DNA of 17,380 bases from Rhodospirillaceae bacterium (GCA_013349695.1 DUZD01000025.1:1-17380); one strand, 5' to 3'. Shown: positions 7,041 to 15,806, counted from the first letter of the stretch. Numbers and translations are program-made. The notes: generated by a model from the sequence alone, not told the origin.

Positions 7041-9008
7041 ATGGCCGGCATGATCGTCACCACCGTATTCCTGCCGCTGATCGGCGCCGTTATGGCCGGC
7101 GTCCTGGCTTTCTTCGCCGCCGCCGACAAAGCCACCCAGGGACGCCTCGACCGGTGGAGCCAGTGGCTGACTTGCGGACCCATGATCGGCTCGGCGCTGC
7201 TGGCCCTGTTCATTTTCCGTGACGTGGTCGCGCAAGACAACGTCGGCACCGTCGAGCTTTTCACGTGGATCGATTCCGGCGCCCTGGAAGTGTCGTGGGC
7301 GTTGAAGCTGGACACCCTGTCGGCGGTGATGGTGCTGACGGTGAGCGTGGTTTCGGCGCTGATCCACGTCTATTCGATCGGCTACATGCGCCATGACCCG
7401 TCGATCCCGCGTTTCATGTCGTACCTGAACCTGTTCACCTTTTTCATGCTGATGCTGGTCACCGCCGACAATCTGGTGCAGCTGTATTTCGGCTGGGAAG
7501 GGGTCGGGCTTTGCTCTTATCTGTTGATCGGTTTCTGGTACGACAGGCCATCCGCCAACGCCGCCGCCATCAAGGCCTTCGTCGTCAACAGGGTCGGCGA
7601 TTTTGGCTTCGCGCTCGGCATTTTCGCCACTTTCCTGCTTTTCCAGTCGGTGCATTTGGAGACGATCTTCGCCGAAGTCCAAGGCAAGGCCGACGCCACG
7701 TTCAACGTTTTCGGCGGCGAGTTCCACGCGCTGACCGTGATTTGCCTGCTTTTGTTCGTCGGCGCCATGGGCAAGTCGGCGCAACTCGGGCTGCACACCT
7801 GGCTGCCCGACGCCATGGAAGGGCCGACGCCGGTTTCGGCCTTGATCCATGCCGCGACCATGGTCACCGCCGGCATTTTCATGGTGGCGCGGATGTCGCC
7901 GCTGTTCGAGTATTCGGAAACGGCGCTTGCCGCCGTCACCGTCGTCGGCGCCTCCACCGCCATCGTCACCGCCACCATCGCTTGTGTGCAGAACGACATC
8001 AAACGGGTGATCGCCTATTCGACTTGCAGCCAGCTTGGTTACATGCTCTTCGCCTGCGGGGTTTCGGCCTATTCGGCGGGCATCTTCCATCTCATGACGC
8101 ATGCCTATTTCAAGGCCTTGCTGTTTTTGGGCGCCGGCTCGGTAATCCACGCCATGTCGGACGAACAGGACATGCGCAAGATGGGCGGCCTGCGGAAAAT
8201 GATCCCCGTCACCTACGCCGTCATGTGGGCCGGTTCCCTGGCCCTGGCCGGCATCTGGCCGTTCGCCGGCTTCTACTCCAAGGACATCATTCTCGAAGCG
8301 GCTTACGCCGCCCGTTCGGGCGTCGGCGGATACGCCTTCTGGATGGGTGTGGCGGCGGCTTTCCTGACCGCTTTTTATACCTGGCGGCTGTTGCTGATGA
8401 CTTTCCACGGCGCCCCGCGCGCCGACGAAACGGTCCTCGCCCATGTCCACGAAAGTCCGAAGATGATGCTGCTGCCGCTTCTGCTGCTCGCCGTCGGCGC
8501 CATTTTCGCCGGCTATGTCGGTTTTGAGTCCTTCGTCGGCGGCGAAGCGGCGGCTTTCTGGGAGAATTCCATCTTGGTCCTGCCGGTCCATAAGGCCCTG
8601 GAGAACGCCCATCTAGTGCCCGGATGGGTGAAGGTTCTGCCCATGGCTGTCGGGGTCGCCGGTATTGGCGCGGCTTATGCGATGTATATGGTTTTGCCCG
8701 GGCTGCCGGGCGTTTTGGCGGAGCGCTTCCAGATCCTCTACCGATTCTTGCTCAACAAATGGTACTTCGACGATGTTTACGATTTTCTGTTTGTCCGGCC
8801 GGCTTTTTATCTGGGGCGGAATTTCTGGAAAACCGGCGACGGGACTTTGATCGACGGCGTTGGACCCGACGGCTTGGCGGCGGCGACTCTCGGTTTGGCG
8901 CGCCGGGCGGGGCGGTTGCAGAGCGGCTACCTTTACCATTACGCCTTCGCCATGCTGACCGGCGTCGCCGTTCTGATCACCTGGTATCTGTTCCATCGGG
9001 CGGGTTGA
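7041..9008 (+). CDS. nuoL: NADH-quinone oxidoreductase subunit L (antiporter-like)
   Basis: NuoL (655 residues) is the distal antiporter-like proton-pumping subunit, with the long lateral helix near its C-terminus. Key residues are visible: E153 in GWEGVGLCSYLLIGFW (E144 of E. coli) and K245 in GAMGKSAQLGLHTWLPDAM (K229 of E. coli), followed by GPTPVSALIHAATMVTAG. The later SALxxAG-type segments (IWPFAGFYSKDIILE) are also present. It starts nine bases after nuoK; AAGGCAAGG upstream supports ATG 7041, although ATG 7050 is possible. No disruption is seen. The related antiporter-like subunits NuoM and NuoN follow immediately. Confidence 0.98.
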   Translation: MAGMIVTTVFLPLIGAVMAGVLAFFAAADKATQGRLDRWSQWLTCGPMIGSALLALFIFRDVVAQDNVGTVELFTWIDSGALEVSWALKLDTLSAVMVLTVSVVSALIHVYSIGYMRHDPSIPRFMSYLNLFTFFMLMLVTADNLVQLYFGWEGVGLCSYLLIGFWYDRPSANAAAIKAFVVNRVGDFGFALGIFATFLLFQSVHLETIFAEVQGKADATFNVFGGEFHALTVICLLLFVGAMGKSAQLGLHTWLPDAMEGPTPVSALIHAATMVTAGIFMVARMSPLFEYSETALAAVTVVGASTAIVTATIACVQNDIKRVIAYSTCSQLGYMLFACGVSAYSAGIFHLMTHAYFKALLFLGAGSVIHAMSDEQDMRKMGGLRKMIPVTYAVMWAGSLALAGIWPFAGFYSKDIILEAAYAARSGVGGYAFWMGVAAAFLTAFYTWRLLLMTFHGAPRADETVLAHVHESPKMMLLPLLLLAVGAIFAGYVGFESFVGGEAAAFWENSILVLPVHKALENAHLVPGWVKVLPMAVGVAGIGAAYAMYMVLPGLPGVLAERFQILYRFLLNKWYFDDVYDFLFVRPAFYLGRNFWKTGDGTLIDGVGPDGLAAATLGLARRAGRLQSGYLYHYAFAMLTGVAVLITWYLFHRAG

Positions 9009-9023
9009 TACCAAGGATCGATA

Positions 9024-10535
9024 ATGATTCAATTTCCCATCCTTTCGCTGATCATCTTCCTGCCCCTGGCCGGCGCCGGTTTCGTCCTCACCGTTCGCGG
9101 CGACAAGGAAGTGGTGGCGCGCAATGCCCGCAACGTGGCGCTGTTGACTTCGTTGACCACCTTCATTTTGTCGTTTTTCCTGTGGTTCAATTTCGACACC
9201 TCGACCGCCGCCTTCCAGTTCGAGGAGCGAGCCGAATGGATGCCCGGCTTGAACATCTCCTACCATTTGGGGGTCGACGGCATTTCCATGCTGTTCGTCC
9301 TGTTGACCACTTTATTGACCCCGATTTGCGTGCTCGCCAGCTGGCAATCCATCACCGAACGGATCAAGGAATACATGATCGCCTTCCTGGTCATGGAAAC
9401 GATGATGGTCGGCATGTTCTCGGCTCTCGACATGGTCGTCTTTTATGTTTTCTTCGAAGGCGTGCTGATCCCGATGTTCCTGATCATCGGCGTCTGGGGC
9501 GGGCCGAACAGAGTCTACGCGGCGTTCAAGTTTTTCCTCTATACCTTGGCGGGATCGGTGCTGATGCTGCTTGCCATCCTGGCCATGTATTTCGTCGCCG
9601 GCAGCACCGACATCCCGATCCTGATGGAAACGCGTTTCCCGGTGACCCTGCAATATTGGCTGTGGCTGGCCTTTTTCGCCTCGTTCGCGGTGAAGGTGCC
9701 GATGTGGCCGGTGCATACCTGGTTGCCCGACGCCCATGTCGAGGCGCCGACGGCGGGCTCGGTGATTTTAGCCGGCGTGCTGTTGAAGTTCGGGGGCTAT
9801 GGATTTCTTCGTTTCTCGTTGCCCATGCTCCCGGAGGCGACGGTGTTGTTCACGCCGTTGATCTATGCCTTGAGCATCATTGCCATTATCTACACCTCGC
9901 TGGTGGCGCTGGCCCAGGAGGACATGAAAAAGCTGGTCGCTTATTCCTCGGTGGCGCATATGGGGTTTGTCACCGTCGGCGTCTTTACCTTGACGGTGCA
10001 GGGAATCGAAGGGGCCATATACATGATGTTGGGGCACGGCGTCGTATCGGCGGCGCTGTTCCTGATCGTCGGCGTGGTCTACGACCGCACGCATTCGCGG
10101 GATATCGAAACCTACGGCGGCCTGGTCCATCGCATGCCGGCCTATGCTTTAACTTTCATGGTCTTCATGCTGGCCTCGGTGGGGCTGCCGGGAACCGTTG
10201 GTTTCATCGGCGAGTTCCTGGTGCTGGTCGGCATCTTCCAGGTCAACACGTGGGTGGCGGCGCTGACCGCCACGGGGGTGATTCTCGGCGCCGTCTATAT
10301 GCTCTACCTTTACCGGCGGATCATTTTCGGCAAACTGACCAAGGATTCCCTGAAAAAAATCCTCGACCTGAGCCCGCGCGAGATCGCCGTTTTCGCGCCG
10401 CTGCTGATCCTGGTTCTTTGGATGGGCGTCTATCCGTTGCCGTTCCTGGACGTTTTGCACGTTTCGGTCAACCACCTGATTGAACAGGTCAATGTCGCCA
10501 AGGCCGCCGCCGGCGGTGTCCTGGCGGCGCGATAG
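9024..10535 (+). CDS. nuoM: NADH-quinone oxidoreductase subunit M (antiporter-like)
   Basis: NuoM (503 residues, about 14 helices) is the middle antiporter-like proton pump. Essential residues are seen: E145 in FFEGVLIPM (E144 of E. coli), K224 in FAVKVPMWPVHTWLPDAH (K234 of E. coli) and K255 in GVLLKFGGYG (K265 of E. coli). The family sequence HVEAPTAGSVILAG follows the HTWLPDAH motif. AAGGA at 9013-9017 lies six bases before ATG 9024. The gap to nuoL is 15 bases and the gap to nuoN is 26. Complete, with standard length. Confidence 0.98.
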   Translation: MIQFPILSLIIFLPLAGAGFVLTVRGDKEVVARNARNVALLTSLTTFILSFFLWFNFDTSTAAFQFEERAEWMPGLNISYHLGVDGISMLFVLLTTLLTPICVLASWQSITERIKEYMIAFLVMETMMVGMFSALDMVVFYVFFEGVLIPMFLIIGVWGGPNRVYAAFKFFLYTLAGSVLMLLAILAMYFVAGSTDIPILMETRFPVTLQYWLWLAFFASFAVKVPMWPVHTWLPDAHVEAPTAGSVILAGVLLKFGGYGFLRFSLPMLPEATVLFTPLIYALSIIAIIYTSLVALAQEDMKKLVAYSSVAHMGFVTVGVFTLTVQGIEGAIYMMLGHGVVSAALFLIVGVVYDRTHSRDIETYGGLVHRMPAYALTFMVFMLASVGLPGTVGFIGEFLVLVGIFQVNTWVAALTATGVILGAVYMLYLYRRIIFGKLTKDSLKKILDLSPREIAVFAPLLILVLWMGVYPLPFLDVLHVSVNHLIEQVNVAKAAAGGVLAAR

Positions 10536-10561
10536 AAGAGCTTCGAGACGGAGCACCAGGC

Positions 10562-12034
10562 ATGCCGATCGCGGAAGTCCCTAACTTGATTCCCGCCCTT
10601 CCGGAAATCTTCATGGTCACGGTTGCCATGGCGCTTCTCATGCTGGGCGTCTTTCAAAGGGAGGGGGACGGCGCCGCGACAGTGCAAACTGCAAGGTGGA
10701 TCTCGTATTTGGGAGCGATCACCCTGATGCTCGCCCTTCTACTGCTCTTGACCGTTGCCGGCGGGCGCCTGGTCGGCTTCAGCGGCCTATTCGTCAGCGA
10801 TTCCTTCGCCGTCTTTTTCAAAACGCTGGTGCTGATCGGGGCGGCCATGGCCATCGTCCTTTCCCCGGCCTATCTGGAACACCAAGGCATCGCCAGGTTC
10901 GAGTACGTGGTTCTGATTCTCTTTGCGACCACCGGCATGATGGTGATGATCTCGGCCAACGATCTCATTTCCCTTTACCTGGGTCTCGAAATACAAAGCC
11001 TGTCGCTTTATGTGATCGCCGCTTTCCAGCGCGACGATATCCGTTCGGCGGAGGCCGGGCTCAAGTATTTCGTTTTGGGAGCGCTCGCCTCGGGGATGCT
11101 GCTCTACGGCTCTTCCCTGGTTTACGGGTTTGCCGGGACCACCAATTTCGACGCCCTGGCGGCGGTTTTCCATGCTGGCGAAGGGAACGCGCCGGCTCTC
11201 GGCGTGATCGTCGGGATCGTCTTTATCCTCGCCGGCATGGCTTTCAAGGTCTCGGCCGCGCCGTTCCATATGTGGACCCCGGATGTTTACGAAGGCGCGC
11301 CGACTCCGTTCACCGCCTTCTTCTCGGTGGCTCCGAAAATCGCCGCCCTGGCCTTGCTCGTCCGGATCATGATCGGTCCCTTCGGGGAGTTGGTGGATCA
11401 GTGGCGGCAGATCGTCATGTTCCTGTCCATCGCCTCCATGGTTCTTGGCGCCTTTGCCGCCATCAACCAAAGGAATATCAAACGCATGATGGCCTACAGC
11501 TCCATCGGCCATGTCGGCTACGCGCTGATCGGACTGGCGGTAGGCACGGAAGCGGGCGTTCAAGGCATCATGGTCTATATGGCCATTTATCTGTTCATGA
11601 ACCTGGGCGCCTTTGCCTGCATCCTCGGCATGCGCCGGGGAGAGCGCATGCTGGAAAACATCGGCGATCTTGCCGGTTTGTCCAGGACACACCCGATGCT
11701 GGCCCTGGCCATGGCCATTTTCATGTTCTCCATGGCCGGCATTCCGCCACTCGCCGGTTTCTTCGGCAAGTTCTATATCTTCCTCGCCGCCATCGAGGCG
11801 GAACTGTACGCCCTCGCCGTCATCGGCGTTCTCGCCAGCGTCGTCGCCGCCTTCTATTACCTGAGGATTGTCAAGATCATGTACTTCGACCAACCGGCCG
11901 AACCCCTGAACCGGCCCATCGGCCGGGAAATCGCCGCCGTGTTGCTGGCGAGCAGTCTGATCATCGTCTTTTTCTTCGCCTATCCGGCGCCCATTCTTGC
12001 CGCCGCCGCCGCCGCCTCGGCCACCCTTTTTTGA
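10562..12034 (+). CDS. nuoN: NADH-quinone oxidoreductase subunit N (antiporter-like)
   Basis: NuoN (490 residues) is the proximal antiporter-like proton pump and the last subunit of the complex I operon. Conserved charges are E143 in GLEIQSLSLYVIAAFQR, K229 in AGMAFKVSAAPFHMWTPDVYEG, and K259 in VAPKIAAL. GGAG at 10550-10553 sits eight bases before ATG 10562. The C-terminus ends in six alanines encoded by six perfect GCC repeats (11999-12016), then SATLF with a six-T run just before the stop; the repeat is in frame, so length change there would not break the gene. birA begins eight bases downstream. Confidence 0.98.
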   Translation: MPIAEVPNLIPALPEIFMVTVAMALLMLGVFQREGDGAATVQTARWISYLGAITLMLALLLLLTVAGGRLVGFSGLFVSDSFAVFFKTLVLIGAAMAIVLSPAYLEHQGIARFEYVVLILFATTGMMVMISANDLISLYLGLEIQSLSLYVIAAFQRDDIRSAEAGLKYFVLGALASGMLLYGSSLVYGFAGTTNFDALAAVFHAGEGNAPALGVIVGIVFILAGMAFKVSAAPFHMWTPDVYEGAPTPFTAFFSVAPKIAALALLVRIMIGPFGELVDQWRQIVMFLSIASMVLGAFAAINQRNIKRMMAYSSIGHVGYALIGLAVGTEAGVQGIMVYMAIYLFMNLGAFACILGMRRGERMLENIGDLAGLSRTHPMLALAMAIFMFSMAGIPPLAGFFGKFYIFLAAIEAELYALAVIGVLASVVAAFYYLRIVKIMYFDQPAEPLNRPIGREIAAVLLASSLIIVFFFAYPAPILAAAAAASATLF

Positions 12035-12042
12035 TACAGGAC

Positions 12043-12858
12043 ATGAGCGAATCCCCTTCTCTGCCCGGTCCATTCCGGCTGGTCTTATACGACAGCATCG
12101 ACAGTACCAACGAGGAAGCCAAGCGTTTGGCCGCCGCCCCGGCAAAAATGGACAAGCCCAGCCGGCAAGGAGAGGCCGGGGAAATCACCGTGATCCGGGC
12201 CAAGGAGCAGACCGCCGGCAAGGGCCGGCGCGGCAGATCCTGGGTTTCGAAGCCGGGCAATCTTTATTGCTCGCTATTGCTCAGGCCCGACGTGCCGGCC
12301 GCCGCCGCCATGCAACTGGGATTCGTCGCCGCCAACAGCGTCGCGGAATCGGTGGCGGCGGTTTTGCCGAGCGGCACCTTCGTCACCTGCAAATGGCCCA
12401 ACGACGTTTTGGTCGAGGGACGCAAGGTCGCCGGCATCATGCTGGAATCGTCGGCCGCCGGCGACGCCGGCGTCGACTGGCTGGTGATCGGCGTCGGCAT
12501 CAACATCCGCCACCATCCTTCCCAAACCCGCTTTCCGGCCACCTCCTTGGCTTCCGAAGGCGCCGGCAACGTCACCGTTGCCGGCTTGCTGGAGTTATTG
12601 TGCCAGCGGTTCCTGGCCGGATTGGCGACTTGGCGGAATCTTGGCTTCGCGCCGATCCGCGGGGCCTGGCTGCGGCGGGCCGAGAGCCTGGGCGGCCAGC
12701 TAAAAGTGCGGCTTGAGCGAGAAACGCTGCATGGTATCTTTAAGGGACTGGACGCCGACGGTGCTCTAATCCTTAATCAGGACGGCCGGGAGCGGCGGAT
12801 CACCGCCGGCGACGTGTTCCCGGCGGAACCGCCGGCGCCGCCGGCGAGGTCAGGGTGA
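12043..12858 (+). CDS. birA: Biotin--[acetyl-CoA-carboxylase] ligase
   Basis: This 271-residue enzyme activates biotin to biotinyl-AMP and attaches it to carrier proteins such as AccB. The ATP/biotin loop appears as TAGKGRRGRSW (57-67; R62 corresponds to R118 of E. coli), then KWPNDVLVEGRKVAGIMLE (117-135) with catalytic-site lysine K117, and VIGVGINI (148-155). A small C-terminal domain follows. It lacks the N-terminal helix-turn-helix of E. coli BirA, so it is a ligase only and not the bio-operon repressor. ATG 12043 has AGGA only one base upstream, an unusually tight spacing; an in-frame TTG at 12031 is a less likely start. The three-base gap to coaX suggests co-transcription. Confidence 0.95.
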   Translation: MSESPSLPGPFRLVLYDSIDSTNEEAKRLAAAPAKMDKPSRQGEAGEITVIRAKEQTAGKGRRGRSWVSKPGNLYCSLLLRPDVPAAAAMQLGFVAANSVAESVAAVLPSGTFVTCKWPNDVLVEGRKVAGIMLESSAAGDAGVDWLVIGVGINIRHHPSQTRFPATSLASEGAGNVTVAGLLELLCQRFLAGLATWRNLGFAPIRGAWLRRAESLGGQLKVRLERETLHGIFKGLDADGALILNQDGRERRITAGDVFPAEPPAPPARSG

Positions 12859-12861
12859 GAG

Positions 12862-13662
12862 ATGCTACTGGCGATCGATTCGGGCAACACCAACATCGTT
12901 TTTGCCGTCTTCGACGACGGCGGAGGTATTCGCGGCCAATGGCGGTTCTCGACCGATAGCGAACGCACGGCGGATGAATTCGGTGTCTGGCTGACGCAGT
13001 TGATGCGGTTGGACGGCTTTGAAGGCGGCGAGATCTCGGCCTCGATTATCGCCACCGTGGTGCCGGCGGTTCTTTTCAACCTCAAGACCTTGTGCCGCAA
13101 ATATTTCGATTGCGACCCCCTGGTGGTCGGGGAGGCGGCGGTGGACCTCGGCCTCCAGGTCCTGGTCGAGCGGCCGGAAGATGTCGGCGCCGACCGCTTG
13201 GCCAATGCCGCCGGTGCCCACGAACACTACGGTGGCCCGCTTATTGTCGTCGATTTCGGCACCGCCACTACCTTCGACATAATCGACGCCGACGGAAACT
13301 ATTATGGCGGGATCATCGCGCCCGGTGTTAATCTGTCCTTGGAAGCCCTGCACATGGCCGCCGCCCAGTTGCCCCGTGTCGCCATCGGCCGGCCCGAAAA
13401 AGTAATCGGCAAGAACACCGTCGCGGCCATGCAATCAGGCATGTTCTGGGGTTACATCGGCATGATCGAGGGACTGATCAGGCGCATTTGCGACGAATTC
13501 GGGGCTGAAATGAAGGTCATCGCCACCGGCGGCTTGGCGCGGCTGTTCGCCCAGTCCACGAACGGCATCCGGCTTTCCGATCCCGATCTGACGCTGAAAG
13601 GGCTGCTCGCCATCCACCGCCGTAATCACCGGCCCCACAATCACCGGCCACCAGCAAAATGA
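12862..13662 (+). CDS. coaX: Type III pantothenate kinase
   Basis: CoaX (266 residues) phosphorylates pantothenate, the first step of coenzyme A synthesis; it is an ASKHA-fold, feedback-insensitive alternative to CoaA. Motifs are D6-x-GNT (LLAIDSGNTNIVFAVFDD), the GADR motif at 109-112 with the presumed catalytic base D111, DFGTATTFD (131-139) and GGIIAPG (149-155); VIATGGLARLF is near the end. AGGG at about 12852-12855 lies six to seven bases before ATG 12862. The C-terminus is His/Arg/Pro-rich because of a 15-base tandem repeat (separate entry). Its stop overlaps the rnj start as ATGA. Confidence 0.96.
   Translation: MLLAIDSGNTNIVFAVFDDGGGIRGQWRFSTDSERTADEFGVWLTQLMRLDGFEGGEISASIIATVVPAVLFNLKTLCRKYFDCDPLVVGEAAVDLGLQVLVERPEDVGADRLANAAGAHEHYGGPLIVVDFGTATTFDIIDADGNYYGGIIAPGVNLSLEALHMAAAQLPRVAIGRPEKVIGKNTVAAMQSGMFWGYIGMIEGLIRRICDEFGAEMKVIATGGLARLFAQSTNGIRLSDPDLTLKGLLAIHRRNHRPHNHRPPAK
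13624..13653 (+). repeat. 15-bp tandem duplication in the coaX 3' end
   Basis: Two adjacent copies, 13624-13638 and 13639-13653, share AATCACCGGCC and differ only near their ends. In the CoaX frame they encode NHRPH then NHRPP, forming the basic histidine-rich tail after the conserved fold. The unit is a multiple of three, so the frame is kept. It looks like a recent slippage duplication outside the catalytic core. Confidence 0.7.
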
Positions 13663-15314
13663 GCAAGGAAGAACTGCTTTTCGTCCCTTTGGGCGGCGCC
13701 GGGGAGTTCGGCATGAACCTTAACCTTTACGGTTTCGGACCGGCCGGCGGCCACCGTTGGATGATGGTCGACCTGGGTATCGCCTTCGGCAACGACAGCA
13801 TGCCGGGGGTCGACGTGATCATGCCCGACCCCGGCTTCATCGAGGACCGGCGCGAGCGCCTGGACGGGCTGGTTCTCACCCATGCCCACGAGGATCACAT
13901 CGGCGCCGTGCCTTATCTCTGGCGGCGCCTTGAATGCCCTATTTTCACAACTCCTTTCACCGCCACCGTGCTTCGCCGCAAGCTCGACGAGGCGGGGATC
14001 AAGCTGAATAAAAGCCTCACCGAGGTGCCCTTGAACGGGCGTTTCCGGATCGGACCCTTTGACCTGGAGCTGATCGCGCTCAACCATTCCATTCCCGAGC
14101 CCAACGCCATCGCCATCCGCACCCCGGCGGGAACGGTGCTGCATACGGGGGACTGGAAGTTCGACCCCGACCCGGTGATCGGATCGGCGGCCGACGAGGG
14201 TCCGTTGCGCCGGCTTGGCGACGAAGGCGTGCTGGCCATGGTCTGCGATTCCACCAATGTCTTCACTTCCGGCGAATCGAGATCGGAGGCCGAGCTATTG
14301 GGCAGCTTGACGACACTGATCGGAGATTGCGCCGAGCGGGTGGCGGTCACCTGTTTCGCATCCAACGTGGCGAGGCTGAAAACCATTGCCGCCGCCGCCA
14401 GAGCCAACGGCCGCGACGTGGCCATCACCGGCCGCTCCCTGAAGCGTTTCGTCGAGGTGGCGCGGGAGAGCGGCTTTCTCACCGACACCCCGGCCTTTGT
14501 CGATGAGGAGGAGGCGGGATACCTGCCCAAGGACAAATCCCTGATCATCTGCACCGGCAGCCAGGGCGAACCGCGAGCGGCGCTGGCCCGTGTTGCCGCC
14601 GGCAAGCACCCCAATGTCAGCCTGGAGGAGGGGGACACGGTGGTCTTTTCATCGCGCGTCATTCCCGGCAACGAAACCGCCATTGGGCGGGTCCACGATC
14701 AATTCGTCCGCCGCGGCATCGAGGTGATAACCGAGAGGGATCATTTCGTTCACGTTTCCGGCCATCCCAGCCGCCAGGAACTGATCCGCATGTATCAGCT
14801 CATTCACCCGCAAATCGCCGTTCCCGTTCACGGCGAGGTCCGGCACTTGGCTGCGAACGCGCGTCTTGCCGAAGACTGCCGGGTCGACAACGCCTTCATT
14901 GCCGAAAACGGCGCCGTGCTGCGTCTTGGACCCGGCGCCGCCGGCATCGTCGATCACGTGCCCACCGGCCGGCTAGCCGTCGATGGCAACCGCCTCGTCG
15001 CCATGGGCAGCGAACCGACGCGCCGCCGCCAGATCCTCTACAACGGGGCGGTGATGGTCACTTTGGTGCTGGACGGAGCCGGCAAGCTGGTGGAGGAGCC
15101 GCGGATTTCGGCCATTGGCCTGGCCGATGGCGACGAAGCGGGGCCTGGCGACTGGGTCGCCGATGCCGTCCGCGAAGCCCTTGCCGAAATGTCGGCGAAA
15201 GCCCGCCGGGACGACGGCAAGGTGCAAGAAACAGTGCGCATTGCCGTGCGCCGCGCCTTCCGCCGGAATTTCGGCAAGAAACCGGTGACGACGGTGCATT
15301 TGGTTCGCTTTTGA
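13659..15314 (+). CDS. rnj: Ribonuclease J
   Basis: RNase J (551 residues) is a metallo-beta-lactamase/beta-CASP nuclease with 5'-3' exonuclease and endonuclease activity in RNA maturation and decay. The zinc motif HAHEDH is at 75-80, followed by H143 (ALNHSIPE), D165 (HTGDWKFDPDP) and, in the beta-CASP region, CDSTN at 196-200, TGSQGEPRAAL, and VSGHPSRQELIRMYQLI, before VPVHGEVRHL. A C-terminal domain of about 100 residues ends KKPVTTVHLVRF. The start overlaps coaX by four bases with no clear Shine-Dalgarno, so translation is probably coupled. In alphaproteobacteria the gene commonly sits in this birA-coaX-rnj-mce neighbourhood. Confidence 0.96.
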   Translation: MSKEELLFVPLGGAGEFGMNLNLYGFGPAGGHRWMMVDLGIAFGNDSMPGVDVIMPDPGFIEDRRERLDGLVLTHAHEDHIGAVPYLWRRLECPIFTTPFTATVLRRKLDEAGIKLNKSLTEVPLNGRFRIGPFDLELIALNHSIPEPNAIAIRTPAGTVLHTGDWKFDPDPVIGSAADEGPLRRLGDEGVLAMVCDSTNVFTSGESRSEAELLGSLTTLIGDCAERVAVTCFASNVARLKTIAAAARANGRDVAITGRSLKRFVEVARESGFLTDTPAFVDEEEAGYLPKDKSLIICTGSQGEPRAALARVAAGKHPNVSLEEGDTVVFSSRVIPGNETAIGRVHDQFVRRGIEVITERDHFVHVSGHPSRQELIRMYQLIHPQIAVPVHGEVRHLAANARLAEDCRVDNAFIAENGAVLRLGPGAAGIVDHVPTGRLAVDGNRLVAMGSEPTRRRQILYNGAVMVTLVLDGAGKLVEEPRISAIGLADGDEAGPGDWVADAVREALAEMSAKARRDDGKVQETVRIAVRRAFRRNFGKKPVTTVHLVRF

Positions 15315-15344
15315 GAAAGTATGGATCTTTGAGAAGGTAAGGCG
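15308..15344 (+). repeat. Imperfect 18-19-bp tandem repeat across the rnj stop
   Basis: CTTTTGAGAAAGTATGGAT (15308-15326) is followed by the similar CTTTGAGAAGGTAAGGCG (15327-15344). The rnj stop TGA lies in the first copy and its counterpart in the second. The Shine-Dalgarno of mce begins at the end of the second copy. Probably a local duplication; no function can be assigned. Confidence 0.4.
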
Positions 15345-15359
15345 GAGAGGATCGTTGCG

Positions 15360-15764
15360 ATGATCGGCAGACTCAACCACGTGGCCGTCGCGGTGCCCGA
15401 TCTCGAGACGGCGGCGGCGGCTTACCGCGACGCGTTGGGAGCCCGGGTTTCCGAACCCAAGGCCGAGCCCGGCCATGGGGTAACGGTGGTTTTCGTCGAT
15501 CTGCCCAACAGTAGGATCGAACTCCTCGAACCATTGGGAGACGATTCCCCCGTCGCCGATTTCCTGCGCCGGCATCCGGCTGGCGGAATGCACCATCTCT
15601 GTTACCAAGTGAACGACATCCTGGCCGCCCGCGATCGCCTGAAGGCTAAGGGAATCCGCGTGCTGGGCGATGGCGAACCGAAGACCGGCGCCCATGGCAA
15701 GCCGGTGCTTTTCCTTCATCCCAAGGACTTTTCCGGCACTCTCATCGAACTCGAGGAGGCGTAG
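15360..15764 (+). CDS. mce: Methylmalonyl-CoA epimerase
   Basis: This 134-residue vicinal-oxygen-chelate protein interconverts the (R) and (S) forms of methylmalonyl-CoA, feeding methylmalonyl-CoA mutase in propionyl-CoA use. The fold begins with LNHVAVAVPDLETAAAAYRD, and the metal ligands are probably H7, E54 in RIELLEP, H78 or H79 in GGMHHLCYQV, and E130 in GTLIELEE. The glycine-rich HGKPVLFLHPKDFSG segment is typical of the epimerase rather than other glyoxalase relatives. GGAGAGGA at 15344-15351, eight bases upstream, supports ATG 15360. It follows rnj by 45 bases. The mutase genes are not in view. Confidence 0.93.
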   Translation: MIGRLNHVAVAVPDLETAAAAYRDALGARVSEPKAEPGHGVTVVFVDLPNSRIELLEPLGDDSPVADFLRRHPAGGMHHLCYQVNDILAARDRLKAKGIRVLGDGEPKTGAHGKPVLFLHPKDFSGTLIELEEA

Positions 15765-15767
15765 AAA

Positions 15768-15806
15768 ATGGGCTGGGTTCCAGGATGGCCGTCGAGGCCG
15801 GCCTGA
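15768..15806 (+). pseudogene. Short 12-codon ORF with strong Shine-Dalgarno, possible relic of a lost gene
   Basis: GAGGAGG at 15753-15759, inside the mce end, is eight bases before ATG 15768, but the ORF gives only MGWVPGWPSRPA before TGA. From memory, alphaproteobacteria often carry a DUF1467 membrane-protein gene directly after mce that starts with a similar MGW-type N-terminus. The signal may therefore be the remaining start of a deleted gene. A relic, a tiny leader peptide and chance are all possible. Confidence 0.3.

Noticed and set aside
6654..8612. 652-codon open frame on the - strand opposite nuoK/nuoL
   Set aside because: Its product is rich in His, Asp, Gln and Gly with no recognisable fold, and it is the mirror of intact nuoK and nuoL; long antisense frames are expected at this GC content.
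11999..12031. Six GCC repeats and a T6 run at the nuoN end as a phase-variation tract or terminator
   Set aside because: The GCC unit is a triplet and keeps frame, and there is no stem before the T-run, so neither role is supported.
10696..12042. Long in-frame N-terminal extension of birA overlapping nuoN
   Set aside because: It is the shadow frame of nuoN, with an Arg/His-rich translation; biotin ligase homology begins only after ATG 12043.
10787..12145. 452-codon open frame on the - strand opposite nuoN and birA
   Set aside because: It spans two real genes on the other strand, has low-complexity charged composition, and has no start context of note.
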